A stretch of 58,125 nucleotides of DNA from Aphanocapsa sp. GSE-SYN-MK-11-07L. GTDB taxonomy: Bacteria; Cyanobacteriota; Cyanobacteriia; Thermosynechococcales; Thermosynechococcaceae. The notes beneath the pieces were generated by a model that worked only from the letters and a program-made list of their open reading frames with translations, was not told where the DNA came from and ran no database searches. Positions 17,249 to 26,948 of the stretch are shown piece by piece (positions within the stretch are counted from its first letter, which is position 1; every line of letters begins with the position of its first letter). The translations under genes and the position numbers were made by a program. The stretch lies in assembly GCA_019359715.1 (NCBI GenBank), contig JAHHGS010000087.1, positions 1 through 58,125 on the forward strand. The letters are read 5' to 3'.

Positions 17249-17301
17249 GAAAAAAGCGGGGCTTCTAGCTGAAAATCAGCCCTGGCAGCCACCGCTTTTT
17301 C
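17249..17301 (-). terminator. Hairpin with T-run between tuf and rpsJ
   Basis: On the minus strand AGCGGTGGCT and AGCCCCGCT can pair imperfectly and are followed by TTTTTTC. It lies just after the tuf stop. It probably ends part of the transcripts, making tuf more abundant than rpsJ, rather than blocking rpsJ completely. Confidence 0.55.
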
Positions 17302-17306
17302 AAGTG

Positions 17307-18536
17307 TTACTTGAGGATTTTGGAGACGACTCCAGCCCCAATTGTTCTGCCGCCTTCTCGAATCGCAAACCGCATGCCCTGCTCAATCGCGATCGGGTTG
17401 ATCAGCTCAACGGTCATTTTAATGCGATCGCCCGGCATCACCATTTCAGCTTCACTGCCATCATCAGAGGTAAAAGCAGTAATTGTGCCGGTCACATCCG
17501 TCGTCCGCACGTAGAACTGAGGACGATAGCCAGAGAAGAAAGGCGTCTTGCGACCTCCTTCTTTTTCTTGCAGGACGTAAACTTCTCCCTCAAACTGGGT
17601 GTGGGGAGTAATTGAGCCAGGCTTGGCAATCACCATCCCGCGCTCAATATCAGCCTTTTGAATCCCGCGCAGCAGCAAGCCAGCGTTGTCACCCGCCATC
17701 CCTTCGTCCAAGCTCTTCTTGAACATCTCGATCCCAGTCACGGTTGTGCTGCGAGTGTCGCGAATCCCGACCAGCTCAACTGTGTCGCCAACTTTCACCT
17801 TGCCACGCTCGATCCGACCCGTGGCAACCGTACCCCGACCCGTAATTGAGAAGACATCTTCCACAGCCATCAAGAAAGGCTTGTCAATATCCCGCTCAGG
17901 GGTGGGGATATAGGAGTCTACAGCTTCCATCAGCTCATAGATCTTATCAACCCACTCGTTGTCACCATTTTTGACTTTAGGATCTGCCACCATGGCCTCC
18001 AAAGCCATCAGCCCAGAACCCCGAATAATCGGGATATTATCACCATCGAACTCATAGTCGCTGAGCAGCTCCCGTAGTTCAAGCTCAACCAGCTCCAGCA
18101 ATTCTTCGTCGTCAACTTGGTCAATCTTATTTAAAAAGACAACCATGCTCGGAACACCCACTTGCTTTGCCAGCAGGATATGCTCCTTGGTTTGAGGCAT
18201 GGCACCGTCAGTTGCCGCAACCACCAAGATGGCCCCGTCCATTTGAGCCGCGCCAGTGATCATGTTTTTGACATAGTCAGCATGCCCAGGGCAGTCTACG
18301 TGAGCATAGTGACGACCACTGGTCTCATACTCAACGTGAGCGGTATTGATGGTGATTCCCCGCTGCTTTTCTTCGGGTGCAGCATCAATCTCATCGTACT
18401 TCCGAGCAGCGGCTTGACCCAGAGCTGCTAGGGTCATGGTGATTGCAGCCGTCAGGGTCGTTTTGCCGTGGTCAACGTGACCAATGGTGCCGATGTTGAC
18501 GTGGGGTTTATTGCGTTCAAACTTTGCGCGTGCCAT
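17307..18536 (-). CDS. tuf: Elongation factor Tu
   Basis: EF-Tu delivers aminoacyl-tRNA to the ribosome. The P-loop [10 protein letters not shown] (residues 18-27), effector [32 protein letters not shown] and the GSGLMALE region are all intact, followed by beta-barrel domains 2 and 3 ending GVVSKILK. The length of 409 residues is the cyanobacterial size. It follows fusA by 18 bases and is the fourth gene of the str operon. Confidence 0.99.
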   Translation of the reverse strand: MARAKFERNKPHVNIGTIGHVDHGKTTLTAAITMTLAALGQAAARKYDEIDAAPEEKQRGITINTAHVEYETSGRHYAHVDCPGHADYVKNMITGAAQMDGAILVVAATDGAMPQTKEHILLAKQVGVPSMVVFLNKIDQVDDEELLELVELELRELLSDYEFDGDNIPIIRGSGLMALEAMVADPKVKNGDNEWVDKIYELMEAVDSYIPTPERDIDKPFLMAVEDVFSITGRGTVATGRIERGKVKVGDTVELVGIRDTRSTTVTGIEMFKKSLDEGMAGDNAGLLLRGIQKADIERGMVIAKPGSITPHTQFEGEVYVLQEKEGGRKTPFFSGYRPQFYVRTTDVTGTITAFTSDDGSEAEMVMPGDRIKMTVELINPIAIEQGMRFAIREGGRTIGAGVVSKILK

Positions 18537-18554
18537 GAATTTCCTCTTAAGTAA

Positions 18555-20675
18555 TTAAGCGTTCCCTTTACTTTTAGCGATGATTGCCTCAGCTACACTG
18601 CGAGGCACCTCCTCGTAATGGCTAAATTCCATTGAGAAGATTCCTCGACCCTGAGTGTTGGATCGAATATCTGTAGCATAGCCAAACATCCGTTCCAGTG
18701 GCACCTTGGCCGTTACTTTAGCCAACCCCTGGGCAGCGCCCTGACCTTCAATCTGCCCTCTCCGGGAGATCAAATCGCCCATCACGTTGCCTAAATAGTC
18801 TTCAGGAACCTCGACTTCAACTTTCATCATTGGCTCTAGCAAGACTGGGCCAGCTTTCATGACTGCCTCTTTAATGGCCATTGATCCAGCAATCTTAAAA
18901 GCCATTTCAGACGAGTCAACATCGTGATAAGAGCCGTCAATCAGCGTTGCTTTAAGGTCAATCACCGGATAACCGGCTAGAATGCCAGACTCGCAGGCTT
19001 CTTTCATCCCTTGCTCTGCCGGGCCAACATACTCCTTGGGCACTGTACCACCAACAATCTTGGAGACAAATTCAAACCCAGAACCAGGATCGCCAGGAGT
19101 CAGTTCAATCACAACGTGACCATACTGTCCCTTACCACCACTCTGACGAATAAATTTGCCTTCAGCCTTGACGGGTTTGCGAACAGTTTCTCGATAAGCT
19201 ACCTGGGGGGCACCCACGTTGGCTTCCACCTTGAACTCCCGCAGCATCCGGTCAACTAGAATTTCCAGGTGAAGCTCACCCATGCCAGCAATCACGGTCT
19301 GATTTGTCTCTGAGTCAACGCTGACTCGGAAAGTTGGATCTTCTTCAGACAGAGACTGGAGCGCCTTAGAGAGCTTTTCCATGTCTTGCTTGGTTTTTGG
19401 CTCTACCGCCACCGAGATCACCGGTTCAGGAATGAACAAAGATTCGAGCACCACTGGGGCAGAATCATCGCAGATTGTATCGCCAGTGAAGGTATCTTTC
19501 AAGCCTAGGGCTGCGCCTAAGTCGCCTGCTCGCAGCTCATCGACTTCAATCCGATCATCTGCTTTGAGGACGATTAGCCGAGAGATCCGCTCTTTTTTAT
19601 CCTTGGTAGAATTAAGGACATAGCTGCCCTTCTTAAGGATGCCTGAGTAAACGCGGACAAAGGTCAGCCGACCATAGGGGTCAGCCATAATCTTGAACGC
19701 CAAGGCTGAAAGGGGTTGTGTATCATCGGCGCTTCGTTCAGCCGTACTGCCATCAGGCAGAGTGCCCTGAATTGCAGGCACATCGATTGGAGCAGGTAAG
19801 TAGTCGATGACTGAATCGAGCAAGAGCTGTACGCCCTTATTTTTGAAGGCAGATCCGCAGAGCATGGGTACGATTGCCCCAGAAACTGTGCCTTGACGCA
19901 GACCAGCCCGAATTTCGGCTTCAGTCAGTTCTTCACCTTCTAAATACTTTTCGGTTAGTGCATCATCGGTTTCGGCAACTGCTTCAATCAGCTTCAGACG
20001 AAATTCGTCTACTTGCTCCTGCACATCTTCAGGAATCTCAGTTTCTTGGATGTCTTTACCCAGGTCATCTTTGTAGATGAAGGCTCGCATGCGGACGAGA
20101 TCAACAATTCCTCGCAAATTCTCTTCGCTGCCAATCGGAATTTGAATCGGGACTGCGTTAGCTCGCAGCCGATCGCGAATTTGCCCATAGACGTTAAAGA
20201 AGTTAGCTCCGGTTCGATCCATCTTATTAACAAAGACAATCCGAGGCACACTGTAGCGATCTGCCTGCCGCCAAACCGTCTCAGATTGAGGCTGCACACC
20301 ACCAACGGCACAAAAAACAGCAATTACACCGTCTAGCACGCGCATCGAGCGCTCGACTTCAATCGTGAAGTCAACGTGTCCGGGTGTATCAATAATATTA
20401 ATTTTGTACTCAGGCTCACCAGGCATAGCCTGATTGAGATTTTTTGGGTCGCGCCGTGTCCAAGCCGTTGTAATCGCAGCAGCGGTAATTGTAATTCCAC
20501 GCTCGCGCTCCTGGGCCATCCAGTCAGTCACAGCGGTTCCATCATGCACTTCACCCATCTTGTGCACTATGCCGGAATAAAACAAGATTCGCTCAGTCGT
20601 CGTTGTTTTACCCGCATCAATATGGGCCGCAATACCGATATTGCGTACTCTCTCCAGCGGGATACTACGTGCCAC
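18555..20675 (-). CDS. fusA: Elongation factor G
   Basis: EF-G catalyses translocation on the ribosome. The G-domain motifs [32 protein letters not shown] and NKMDRTGAN are present; domains II-V follow, including the domain IV loop region [15 protein letters not shown]. The 706-residue length is slightly over the 690-700 average but usual for cyanobacteria. It sits between rpsG and tuf in the str operon. Confidence 0.99.
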   Translation of the reverse strand: MARSIPLERVRNIGIAAHIDAGKTTTTERILFYSGIVHKMGEVHDGTAVTDWMAQERERGITITAAAITTAWTRRDPKNLNQAMPGEPEYKINIIDTPGHVDFTIEVERSMRVLDGVIAVFCAVGGVQPQSETVWRQADRYSVPRIVFVNKMDRTGANFFNVYGQIRDRLRANAVPIQIPIGSEENLRGIVDLVRMRAFIYKDDLGKDIQETEIPEDVQEQVDEFRLKLIEAVAETDDALTEKYLEGEELTEAEIRAGLRQGTVSGAIVPMLCGSAFKNKGVQLLLDSVIDYLPAPIDVPAIQGTLPDGSTAERSADDTQPLSALAFKIMADPYGRLTFVRVYSGILKKGSYVLNSTKDKKERISRLIVLKADDRIEVDELRAGDLGAALGLKDTFTGDTICDDSAPVVLESLFIPEPVISVAVEPKTKQDMEKLSKALQSLSEEDPTFRVSVDSETNQTVIAGMGELHLEILVDRMLREFKVEANVGAPQVAYRETVRKPVKAEGKFIRQSGGKGQYGHVVIELTPGDPGSGFEFVSKIVGGTVPKEYVGPAEQGMKEACESGILAGYPVIDLKATLIDGSYHDVDSSEMAFKIAGSMAIKEAVMKAGPVLLEPMMKVEVEVPEDYLGNVMGDLISRRGQIEGQGAAQGLAKVTAKVPLERMFGYATDIRSNTQGRGIFSMEFSHYEEVPRSVAEAIIAKSKGNA

Positions 20676-20747
20676 AACTACCTCCTTGGCGCTTTCGCTT
20701 TACGATTCTTTAATAATTCTATCTGTTCTGTTCAGCCGCCGGTGAAC

Positions 20748-21218
20748 TTAGTAGCGGTAGTGAGCAAAAGCCTTGTTGGCTTCAGCCATCCGATGCGTTT
20801 CTTCGCGCTTCCGAATTGCATTGCCCGTTTCGTTGGCTGCATCCATTAACTCACTTGCTAACTTGCCAGCCATTGTCCGACCAGGACGCTGCCGTGAAAA
20901 CCGAATCAGCCAACGGAGGGCTAAGGCTACACCTCGCTCAGAGCGAACTTCCATCGGCACCTGATAGGTAGCACCGCCAACTCGACGGGCTTTCACTTCC
21001 ACTAGGGGAGTCGCGTTTTTGACGGCTCGCTCAAAAATCTCTAAAGGTTCTTGCCCCGTCCGCTCTTCAATTGTTTTAAAGGCTCCGTAGATAATGCTGG
21101 TGGCAACAGACTTTTTGCCGCTTAGCATTATCCGTCGCACCATCATATTGACGAGGCGGCTATTGTAGACCGGATCAGGTGGAACAGAGCGTTTTGGGAC
21201 ACGAGTACGACGAGACAT
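20748..21218 (-). CDS. rpsG: 30S ribosomal protein S7
   Basis: The 156-residue protein has the S7 signature [23 protein letters not shown] split over the N-terminal half, [17 protein letters not shown] and the C-terminal [16 protein letters not shown]7 starts assembly of the 30S head by binding 16S rRNA. It is second in the operon, 68 bases after rpsL and 72 before fusA. Confidence 0.99.
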   Translation of the reverse strand: MSRRTRVPKRSVPPDPVYNSRLVNMMVRRIMLSGKKSVATSIIYGAFKTIEERTGQEPLEIFERAVKNATPLVEVKARRVGGATYQVPMEVRSERGVALALRWLIRFSRQRPGRTMAGKLASELMDAANETGNAIRKREETHRMAEANKAFAHYRY

Positions 21219-21286
21219 GACAAATTCTTGAAAGGTTCAGTGACAAAAAAACTGGAAACTCTATGCAGGGAAGCAAACTCAGTCAA

Positions 21287-21667
21287 TTACTTTGCTGCTT
21301 TTGGACGCTTGGCACCGTATTTTGAGCGCCCTTGCTTGCGGTCTTTGACGCCTGCGGTGTCAAGGGTGCCGCGAATGATGTGGTAACGTACTCCTGGCAG
21401 ATCTTTGACTCGACCACCCCGGATCATGACCACGGAGTGCTCTTGCAAATTATGCCCAACTCCAGGAATGTAAGCAGTGACTTCAAAGCCAGAAGTCAAA
21501 CGCACCCGTGCCACTTTCCGTAGAGCTGAATTTGGCTTTTTGGGCGTGGTTGTGTAGACCCTTGTGCAAACTCCCCGTCGCTGAGGGCAACTCTTGAGGG
21601 CTGGAGACTTAGTCTTCTTGTTTAATTGTTGACGCTCAGTACGAATGAGCTGTTGGATAGTGGGCAT
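21287..21667 (-). CDS. rpsL: 30S ribosomal protein S12
   Basis: S12 lies at the decoding centre. [14 protein letters not shown] opens the protein; [15 protein letters not shown] and [17 protein letters not shown] hold the lysines that are altered in streptomycin-resistant mutants, here wild type. The 126-residue length fits. It is the first gene of the str operon, about 50 bases behind the predicted transcription start. Confidence 0.99.
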   Translation of the reverse strand: MPTIQQLIRTERQQLNKKTKSPALKSCPQRRGVCTRVYTTTPKKPNSALRKVARVRLTSGFEVTAYIPGVGHNLQEHSVVMIRGGRVKDLPGVRYHIIRGTLDTAGVKDRKQGRSKYGAKRPKAAK

Positions 21668-21724
21668 GTAGAAACGAACAGCAGATTGCTGGCTTGACAG
21701 GAGTCTTTTCTAGACAGAGATCTA

Positions 21725-21754
21725 ACTATATCGATATTCTGGCGCGAATGTCAA
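21725..21754 (-). promoter_or_regulatory. Sigma-70 type promoter of the str operon
   Basis: Read on the minus strand, TTGACA (plus 21749-21754) and TATAGT (plus 21725-21730) are 18 bases apart. The expected start near 21718 gives a leader of about 50 bases before rpsL. The match to the housekeeping consensus is strong, as expected for ribosomal protein genes. Confidence 0.75.
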
Positions 21755-21799
21755 ATTCCGCACAGAAATCTAAAATCCTTACAGACACCCAGTGTAGGC

Positions 21800-22138
21800 T
21801 TAATCGAGAGGGGCGATCGCAAACGAGCTACCACATCCACAGGTTTGAGTCGCATTTGGGTTATGAAACCGAAAGCCGCCACCCATCAAATCCTCTGAGT
21901 AGTCGAGGGTCAATCCATCTAGGTAAGGCAGCAGGTCGGGATCAAAAATCACCTGCATCTCGTCTGCAACCAAGAGAAAATCTTGAGGTTGAGAAGTTTG
22001 AGCAAACTCCATTCGATAAGACAAACCAGCGCAGCCGCTCTGCGCTATGTCTAAGCGGAGGAATCCAGTATCTGCTTTGGTCTGCTTCCGGCGCAGGCGC
22101 TTGATTTCGGCGATCGCTGCTGGGTTGAGATGAATCAT
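21800..22138 (-). CDS. IscA/SufA-type iron-sulfur cluster assembly protein
   Basis: A-type carriers accept and pass on Fe-S clusters. The three cysteines are present: SGCAGLSY in the first half and the C-terminal CGCGSSF. Length (112 aa) is typical when the start is the ATG at 22138, which has AGGA upstream and begins MIHLNPAAIAEIKRL as in the family; the longer frame to 22216 is unlikely. It lies 7 bases behind a cupin gene, so the two are probably one operon. IscA and SufA types cannot be separated here. Confidence 0.92.
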   Translation of the reverse strand: MIHLNPAAIAEIKRLRRKQTKADTGFLRLDIAQSGCAGLSYRMEFAQTSQPQDFLLVADEMQVIFDPDLLPYLDGLTLDYSEDLMGGGFRFHNPNATQTCGCGSSFAIAPLD

Positions 22139-22145
22139 TACATTC

Positions 22146-22550
22146 CTAACGGGCATAGTCGTCAGCAAACCGCTGAATATCATCTTCACCCAGATATTCA
22201 CCGTTTTGAACTTCAATCAAAACCAGCGGAATCATGCCAGGATTTTCGAGCCGATGCATCGTAAATTGAGGCACATAGGTTGATTGATTCGGCGAAAGCA
22301 TAATTTCCTCATTGCCTCGCTGCACCTTGGCGATCCCAGAAATCACAATCCAGTGCTCACTGCGGTGGTGGTGCATCTGCAAGCTAAGCCGATGGTTGGG
22401 CTTGACCTCAATCCGTTTGATTTTATAGCCTGGGCCTTCCTCTAAAATGGTGAAGGAACCCCAAGGACGCAGCTCAGTTGCTGCCAGACCCGTGGGTGAC
22501 AGGGGAGCAGGGTCTGCTTGCAGTTGAGTTGCGGTTTGCTTGCTTACCAT
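22146..22550 (-). CDS. Mannose-6-phosphate isomerase type II-like cupin protein
   Basis: The 134-residue protein equals the C-terminal cupin domain of bifunctional mannose-1-phosphate guanylyltransferase/mannose-6-phosphate isomerase enzymes: RPWGSFTILEEGPGYKIKRI, then LSLQMHHHRSEHWIVISG with the metal-binding histidines and Glu, and FTMHRLENPG with a further His. No nucleotidyl transferase part is present. It probably isomerises mannose-6-phosphate and fructose-6-phosphate for GDP-mannose or polysaccharide synthesis; that is inferred from the family. Confidence 0.88.
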   Translation of the reverse strand: MVSKQTATQLQADPAPLSPTGLAATELRPWGSFTILEEGPGYKIKRIEVKPNHRLSLQMHHHRSEHWIVISGIAKVQRGNEEIMLSPNQSTYVPQFTMHRLENPGMIPLVLIEVQNGEYLGEDDIQRFADDYAR

Positions 22551-22637
22551 CTTGATCGAAACTCCAATGATTCTTACTTAGCGTAGCCCTGCGGTTCAAA
22601 AATGTCACTAGGGCAAATTGGCAGATTAATCTGCCAC

Positions 22638-24476
22638 TCACTGCTGAGGTTGTAGAAAAATGCCGATCCCGTTTTGGACGCGGGTTGTTGTCACAGAATG
22701 ACGGTCGATCAGGCGTCCGCCAAGGTAGAGCGCAGTTGAGCTACCTCCATCTAGGTTAATCCCATCAACGACTCCCAAACGCTGCATAATTTGAGCCCAT
22801 TCTGGCAAGGTTGGGCCCGGGCCGCCCATCCGATTATGGGTGGTGACAATCAGGATCATCCCGTCAGCCCGTTGCCCAATCCCGCTGCGGGGGGCAGCTT
22901 GGGCATCTAAGCCTTTGCCAAACTGCTCTGCCGCGGCATTAAGAACAATTCGACCTTGCTCTAATAATAGGGGGCCAGCTCCCAAGATATTCGGAAACCG
23001 CTCAAAGGCGGCTGGTGCAGTGCCGAGTTCGATTTGTACAGTAGTGCCAGGCGCAAGGGGCAGCACAGCATCTCGCAGCGCCAGCAAGTAGCCATTTCTA
23101 GGAATGGTGATCGCCATATTGCCACTGGCTGGCTGCTGCCCAACCACCTGATCATCAACGACCGTAATCACGGTTTCTGCTTTAATTCTGGGCGTATAGG
23201 TGGCACCCCAGTTCGGCGTATAGCGAGCAATTCCTTTTTCGACAAAGCCACTGTCTAGAGAAACCAGCGGCACTCGCTGCGTGCCCACCAGCAGGGTTTG
23301 TTGCAGCATCAATCGTCCAACTTTGAATTCGCCAGCCTCATTCCAAGCGATCGCGCCGCGATTCAAAATTGGGCTAGAAATCCAAGCCCCGTTTTGACGA
23401 ATTGCCCCCAGCGGCAACTGCTGGTCGCGGTTAAAGAAACCACCATTGATCGCTGCCGCCGCCTGCCAACGCTGGGCAATACTCGCCAAGGGTTGAATCC
23501 CAACCAGGGTCTGTCCCCAAATTGGCTCTAGCTTTAGCCCTGGCTGGCGAGGATTGACTTCTAGCCAAGTCACCGGATACTGGCGAGCGCCAATGCTGAC
23601 CGTTTGCTCACGCCAGCGCAGCCCCGATGCCCACAAAATATCTCGGTTTTGGGTGGCTTGGGGGCGAATATCAACAATCAGGCGAGGCGGATTGGCCAGC
23701 ATTGATACTTCTGGGCGCAGGTGTCCAGCCAGGGTAGACTTGATCACCGTTTGGCGAGCCGCCAAGTCAATTCCTAACGTCCGCATTCCCCCGCCTGGTC
23801 GTGCCTTTAGCCCCGCCGCCAGCTTGGGATCAATAGTTGCCTCTAGGGTAAGCGCCAATTCTCTAGGGGCGATCGCATCCCGGCTATTGGTTAAGCGGCT
23901 AATTTGCCAGGGGGTTGGCCGGTCAAGGTCAATTACCAATCGCTCACCCCAAGCTTGACGACCGAGGCGTAACCCCGTGATCCGAGCTGCTGGGGTATTA
24001 ATTTGCAACAGATTGCCCTGAGCCTGGATTTGCCAGTTGAACTGCTGGGCTAGGGAGTTAATTTCTAAGTACCGATAAATGCCCCTAGCCCCCAGCCGAG
24101 CAGATAGCGGGATTTGCTGGTCAGAGAACCAGTCAACGGGCTGTTGGCTGGGGTTATTACTGTTGGCTAAATTCAGGCCAAACCGGGACATCAGACCGAC
24201 ATCACTAATTCCGGTCACGACTTGACCGTTGCTGCCCTGCCACTGCCCCCAGCCGACGGCATAGTTGCGACCGTTTAAGGTGAGTTGCGTTCCCTGCATC
24301 AACTGCGGGCTGGGCAAGTTTGGCTGTGCCGCCGGCGGGCTGGGCAATGGCGGCGGTATTGCTCCGTCCTCTGGCTGAGCAGAGGCCAAAGGCAGGAGTA
24401 GATAGCTCAGTCCAACCGAAAGGCAACAGGTCAACCAAGAGCGAATTTGTCTAGAACGGGGCATCGGGTCAGTCAT
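22638..24476 (-). CDS. Phosphodiester glycosidase family (NAGPA/DUF2233) protein, exported
   Basis: A signal peptide (WLTCCLSVGLSYLLLPLASAQ near the N-terminus) is followed by a Pro-rich stretch, a region with AMIN-like strands (residues about 140-290, for example ERLVIDLDRPTPWQISR) and the C-terminal phosphodiester glycosidase domain from about residue 320: AINGGFFNRDQQLPLGAI, RSGIGQRADGMILIVT and DGINLDGGSSTALYLGG. AMIN regions commonly target the cell envelope, so a role in wall-linked glycan turnover is plausible. The ATG at 24476 overlaps the gpsA stop by 8 bases; another ATG five codons upstream is possible. Confidence 0.88.
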   Translation of the reverse strand: MTDPMPRSRQIRSWLTCCLSVGLSYLLLPLASAQPEDGAIPPPLPSPPAAQPNLPSPQLMQGTQLTLNGRNYAVGWGQWQGSNGQVVTGISDVGLMSRFGLNLANSNNPSQQPVDWFSDQQIPLSARLGARGIYRYLEINSLAQQFNWQIQAQGNLLQINTPAARITGLRLGRQAWGERLVIDLDRPTPWQISRLTNSRDAIAPRELALTLEATIDPKLAAGLKARPGGGMRTLGIDLAARQTVIKSTLAGHLRPEVSMLANPPRLIVDIRPQATQNRDILWASGLRWREQTVSIGARQYPVTWLEVNPRQPGLKLEPIWGQTLVGIQPLASIAQRWQAAAAINGGFFNRDQQLPLGAIRQNGAWISSPILNRGAIAWNEAGEFKVGRLMLQQTLLVGTQRVPLVSLDSGFVEKGIARYTPNWGATYTPRIKAETVITVVDDQVVGQQPASGNMAITIPRNGYLLALRDAVLPLAPGTTVQIELGTAPAAFERFPNILGAGPLLLEQGRIVLNAAAEQFGKGLDAQAAPRSGIGQRADGMILIVTTHNRMGGPGPTLPEWAQIMQRLGVVDGINLDGGSSTALYLGGRLIDRHSVTTTRVQNGIGIFLQPQQ

Positions 24477-25416
24477 TGCGTTCAATCTCAACCGGGATTA
24501 ATTCTGGCTTAAAGGGGCGCTCCAGTAAATTCGCGATCGCCTGTTTAGGGGTGCGCTGCCCGGAGACAACGGCAGCAACTTCCTGAGTAATGGGTAAATC
24601 AAGGGCTTGCTGTTGGGCGTACTGAGCCAAAACGACTGACGTATTAACCCCTTCAGCCGTGCCGACTAATTCTGATAGAACTTGGTGAATCGGCTTGCCC
24701 TGAGCTAATTGCCAGCCCACCTGATAGTTGCGGCTGAGGGGGCTGGTGCAGGTGGCCAGTAAATCTCCCAAGCCGGACAGTCCATAGAAGGTCGAAACTT
24801 GCCCTCCCCAGTGACTGCCGATCCGCACCATTTCAACCAAGCCACGGGTAATCAGAGCAGAGCGAGCATTCACCCCTAACCCTAGCCCATCATTGACCCC
24901 GCAGGCGATCGCCATCACATTTTTGACGACCCCGCCCAGCTCAACCCCGCGCAGATCAGGGTTGGTGTAAACCCGAAACGAAGGCGTGGCAAAGATGGCC
25001 TGGATCTGAGCAGTCACACGAGGTTCACCCGCCACAACTGTCGCAGCCGGGAGTTTTTGAGCAATTTCCACCGACAGGTTCGGCCCGGACAGAACGGTGA
25101 CAGCGGCTGGAGGCAGGAACGACTGCCAAATTTGAGCAGCGGTCTGCGTGGTGCGTGGCTCTAAACCTTTGCTGGCACTGACGACAATCACTTCTGCTGG
25201 CAGCGGCAACTTGGCGAGCTGCTCTGCCACAGACCGGACGGCTTTAATCGGCAGAGCAGCCACAATAACCCGCAGGTTGGCAATCGGCAGATCTGCTAGG
25301 TCACCCTGCGATCGCTGCCAACCGACAACTTGATTTCCCGACTGACGCATCAGGTCAAACAGGGCTTGTCCCCAGGCACCCAGACCCAAAACTGCAATCA
25401 CTTCCTGGTCTAACAT
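24469..25416 (-). CDS. gpsA: Glycerol-3-phosphate dehydrogenase [NAD(P)+]
   Basis: GpsA makes sn-glycerol-3-phosphate for membrane lipids. The N-terminal Rossmann motif VLGLGAWGQALFDL, VSASKGLEP, VLSGPNLSVEIAQ, the catalytic Lys in LGGVVKNVMAIACG and GLSGLGDLLATCTSPLSRN are intact. Length (315 aa) is slightly below the average of about 330. The gene is upstream of the phosphodiester glycosidase gene and overlaps it. Confidence 0.96.
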   Translation of the reverse strand: MLDQEVIAVLGLGAWGQALFDLMRQSGNQVVGWQRSQGDLADLPIANLRVIVAALPIKAVRSVAEQLAKLPLPAEVIVVSASKGLEPRTTQTAAQIWQSFLPPAAVTVLSGPNLSVEIAQKLPAATVVAGEPRVTAQIQAIFATPSFRVYTNPDLRGVELGGVVKNVMAIACGVNDGLGLGVNARSALITRGLVEMVRIGSHWGGQVSTFYGLSGLGDLLATCTSPLSRNYQVGWQLAQGKPIHQVLSELVGTAEGVNTSVVLAQYAQQQALDLPITQEVAAVVSGQRTPKQAIANLLERPFKPELIPVEIERND

Positions 25417-25503
25417 TTAAGGCTGGCCATCCCAAAATTTGCCCTCATTGAGCAGCGCAAACGTTGATCTGAGCTGCTAATCCCCGCCGCTCATCCGCAA
25501 AGG

Positions 25504-25884
25504 CTATTGGGGAGAGGTTGAATTTGGCGCACCATTCGCAGGCGCAACCTGCAACTGCTGCTGCTGGCGATTCCGAAACGCGGCGGCTTCAGAGTTAATA
25601 TTCTCCTGCTGATCGGCTGAGATTTCGGACGGCGATCGCGGATCTGCATTTTGCAGTCGATTGATCAGATTCATCATTGAGTTCATACCACCACTGGTTG
25701 ACTCAGAAGTGCCAAAGACATTGCCCAAGTCGTCAGAAGAGCGATTTTGCTGCCAGTTTTGCAGTGACTCAGAAGAGGTCGCAGATTGGGCCAGCAAAGT
25801 TTGAGGGGCAAGTAAGGCGATCATGCCTACGATTCCTAGCCCACCGAAGAGATTCCGCAGATCAGAGATGTTCAACTTCATCAT
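25504..25884 (-). CDS. Secreted Gln/Ser-rich hypothetical protein
   Basis: From the ATG at 25884 the product has 127 residues: a signal peptide (GGLGIVGMIALLAPQTLLAQ) and a low-complexity mature part rich in Ser, Asn and Gln, including QQQQLQVAP. The longer frame to 26031 would bury the signal peptide 50 residues inside, so I reject that start. I do not recognise a family. Confidence 0.65.
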   Translation of the reverse strand: MMKLNISDLRNLFGGLGIVGMIALLAPQTLLAQSATSSESLQNWQQNRSSDDLGNVFGTSESTSGGMNSMMNLINRLQNADPRSPSEISADQQENINSEAAAFRNRQQQQLQVAPANGAPNSTSPQ

Positions 25885-26191
25885 GGCAGTAAAGGGGTGA
25901 ATTGACAGGTAAATTGAGTGATCTAGCTCAAAGCCAGCCCAAGCGAAAAACAGTATGCTATTTGCCAGCAGATGATTCAGGCATGAACGATACTTACGGT
26001 ACTCGTAAGCATTCTCACCTTCATCCAACAACAGTCTAACTTTATGAGTAATGTCAGCGTCAATCTGATTGACCGCAGCCAGAATTTATTAAGTATTTAT
26101 ACTGGGTGTCGAAGGGATTTCTGATCACGAGTTAATAACCGCCCCTTAAATGGGAACTTATAAGCTTATAAAGCACACAGGTTGACCACCC
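25885..26191. other. Divergent intergenic region with a 16-bp palindrome
   Basis: About 307 bases separate the secreted protein and DUF1997 genes, which face away from each other. Promoters for both should be here. The clearest element is the palindrome at 26157-26172; nothing else stands out. Confidence 0.5.
26157..26172. promoter_or_regulatory. Perfect 16-bp palindrome before the DUF1997 gene
   Basis: CTTATAAGCTTATAAG is fully self-complementary and ends 19 bases before the ATG at 26192. It overlaps TATAAG-like hexamers that could act as a -10 element. It is a candidate operator; no regulator gene is obvious nearby. Confidence 0.45.
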
Positions 26192-26902
26192 ATGCAGTCA
26201 GACTTCCTACCTATGATCCCTGCTGAAAACAGCTCCAATTTGATTCAAGAGTACGAGCTAGCCTGTCCGACCCACAGGCAAATCGAAGACTCGCCACGGG
26301 GGTTGGAAGTGACTCGTTTTCAGAGCCACTTTACAGGCGGTATGGAGCTGTATGCCAATGTAGAGCGGGTTACTGACTATCTAGATGCCCATCGCGGCTG
26401 GTTTTGTCGTTGCGCTCAGCCAATGCAGGTGGAACCGATTGGGGAGAATGGCTATGTGTTAACGATTGGTCGGTTTGGCTCCTTTGGCTATGAAGTCGAG
26501 CCTAAAATTGGTCTAGATTTACTGCCTCAAGAGGCTGGGGTCTACAGAATTCAAACGATAACGCTACCGGAACAAGACAGCCAAGGCTATCAGGTTGATT
26601 TTCAAGCTGCAATGCATTTGGTTGAGCAAGATTTAGCAGCGAACAGTGAGCCAGCTCGGCTGGGAATTCAGCACTGCACCCATGTCGGTTGGCAGCTTGA
26701 TTTGGGGGTGCTAATTCATTTTCCGCGGTTTATCCACCGCTTGCCGCAAGCGTTGATTCAGCGTACGGGCGATCGCCTATTGAGCCAAATTGTTAAACAA
26801 GTTTCCAACTGTCTAACCGCCAAAGTTCAGGATGATTTTCACGCCACGCTCGGTTTGTCCGTGCCAAAGCGGTGGCGAAGACCGCACCTTCACACTGATT
26901 GA
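26192..26902 (+). CDS. DUF1997 family protein
   Basis: The 236-residue protein shows the DUF1997 plan: FQSHFTGGMELYANVERVTDYLDAHRGWF at the front, then strands such as PIGENGYVLTIGRFGSFGYEVEPKIGLDL, and a C-terminal helix with FIHRLPQALIQRTGDRLLSQIVKQVSNCL. The family occurs in cyanobacteria and in plant chloroplasts and resembles START-like/polyketide cyclase folds in outline. No function is established. Confidence 0.88.
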   Translation: MQSDFLPMIPAENSSNLIQEYELACPTHRQIEDSPRGLEVTRFQSHFTGGMELYANVERVTDYLDAHRGWFCRCAQPMQVEPIGENGYVLTIGRFGSFGYEVEPKIGLDLLPQEAGVYRIQTITLPEQDSQGYQVDFQAAMHLVEQDLAANSEPARLGIQHCTHVGWQLDLGVLIHFPRFIHRLPQALIQRTGDRLLSQIVKQVSNCLTAKVQDDFHATLGLSVPKRWRRPHLHTD

Positions 26903-26948
26903 ATTTACACTGATCGAAAAATAAAAAAATTATTTGTTGACCCTAACG

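Noticed and set aside
17304-20849. Several plus-strand frames over tuf, fusA and rpsG
   Set aside because: They are antisense shadows of highly conserved genes with the strong codon bias of translation factors.
25885-26031. Upstream extension of the secreted Gln/Ser-rich protein to 26031
   Set aside because: It would place about 49 non-conserved residues before a clear signal peptide.
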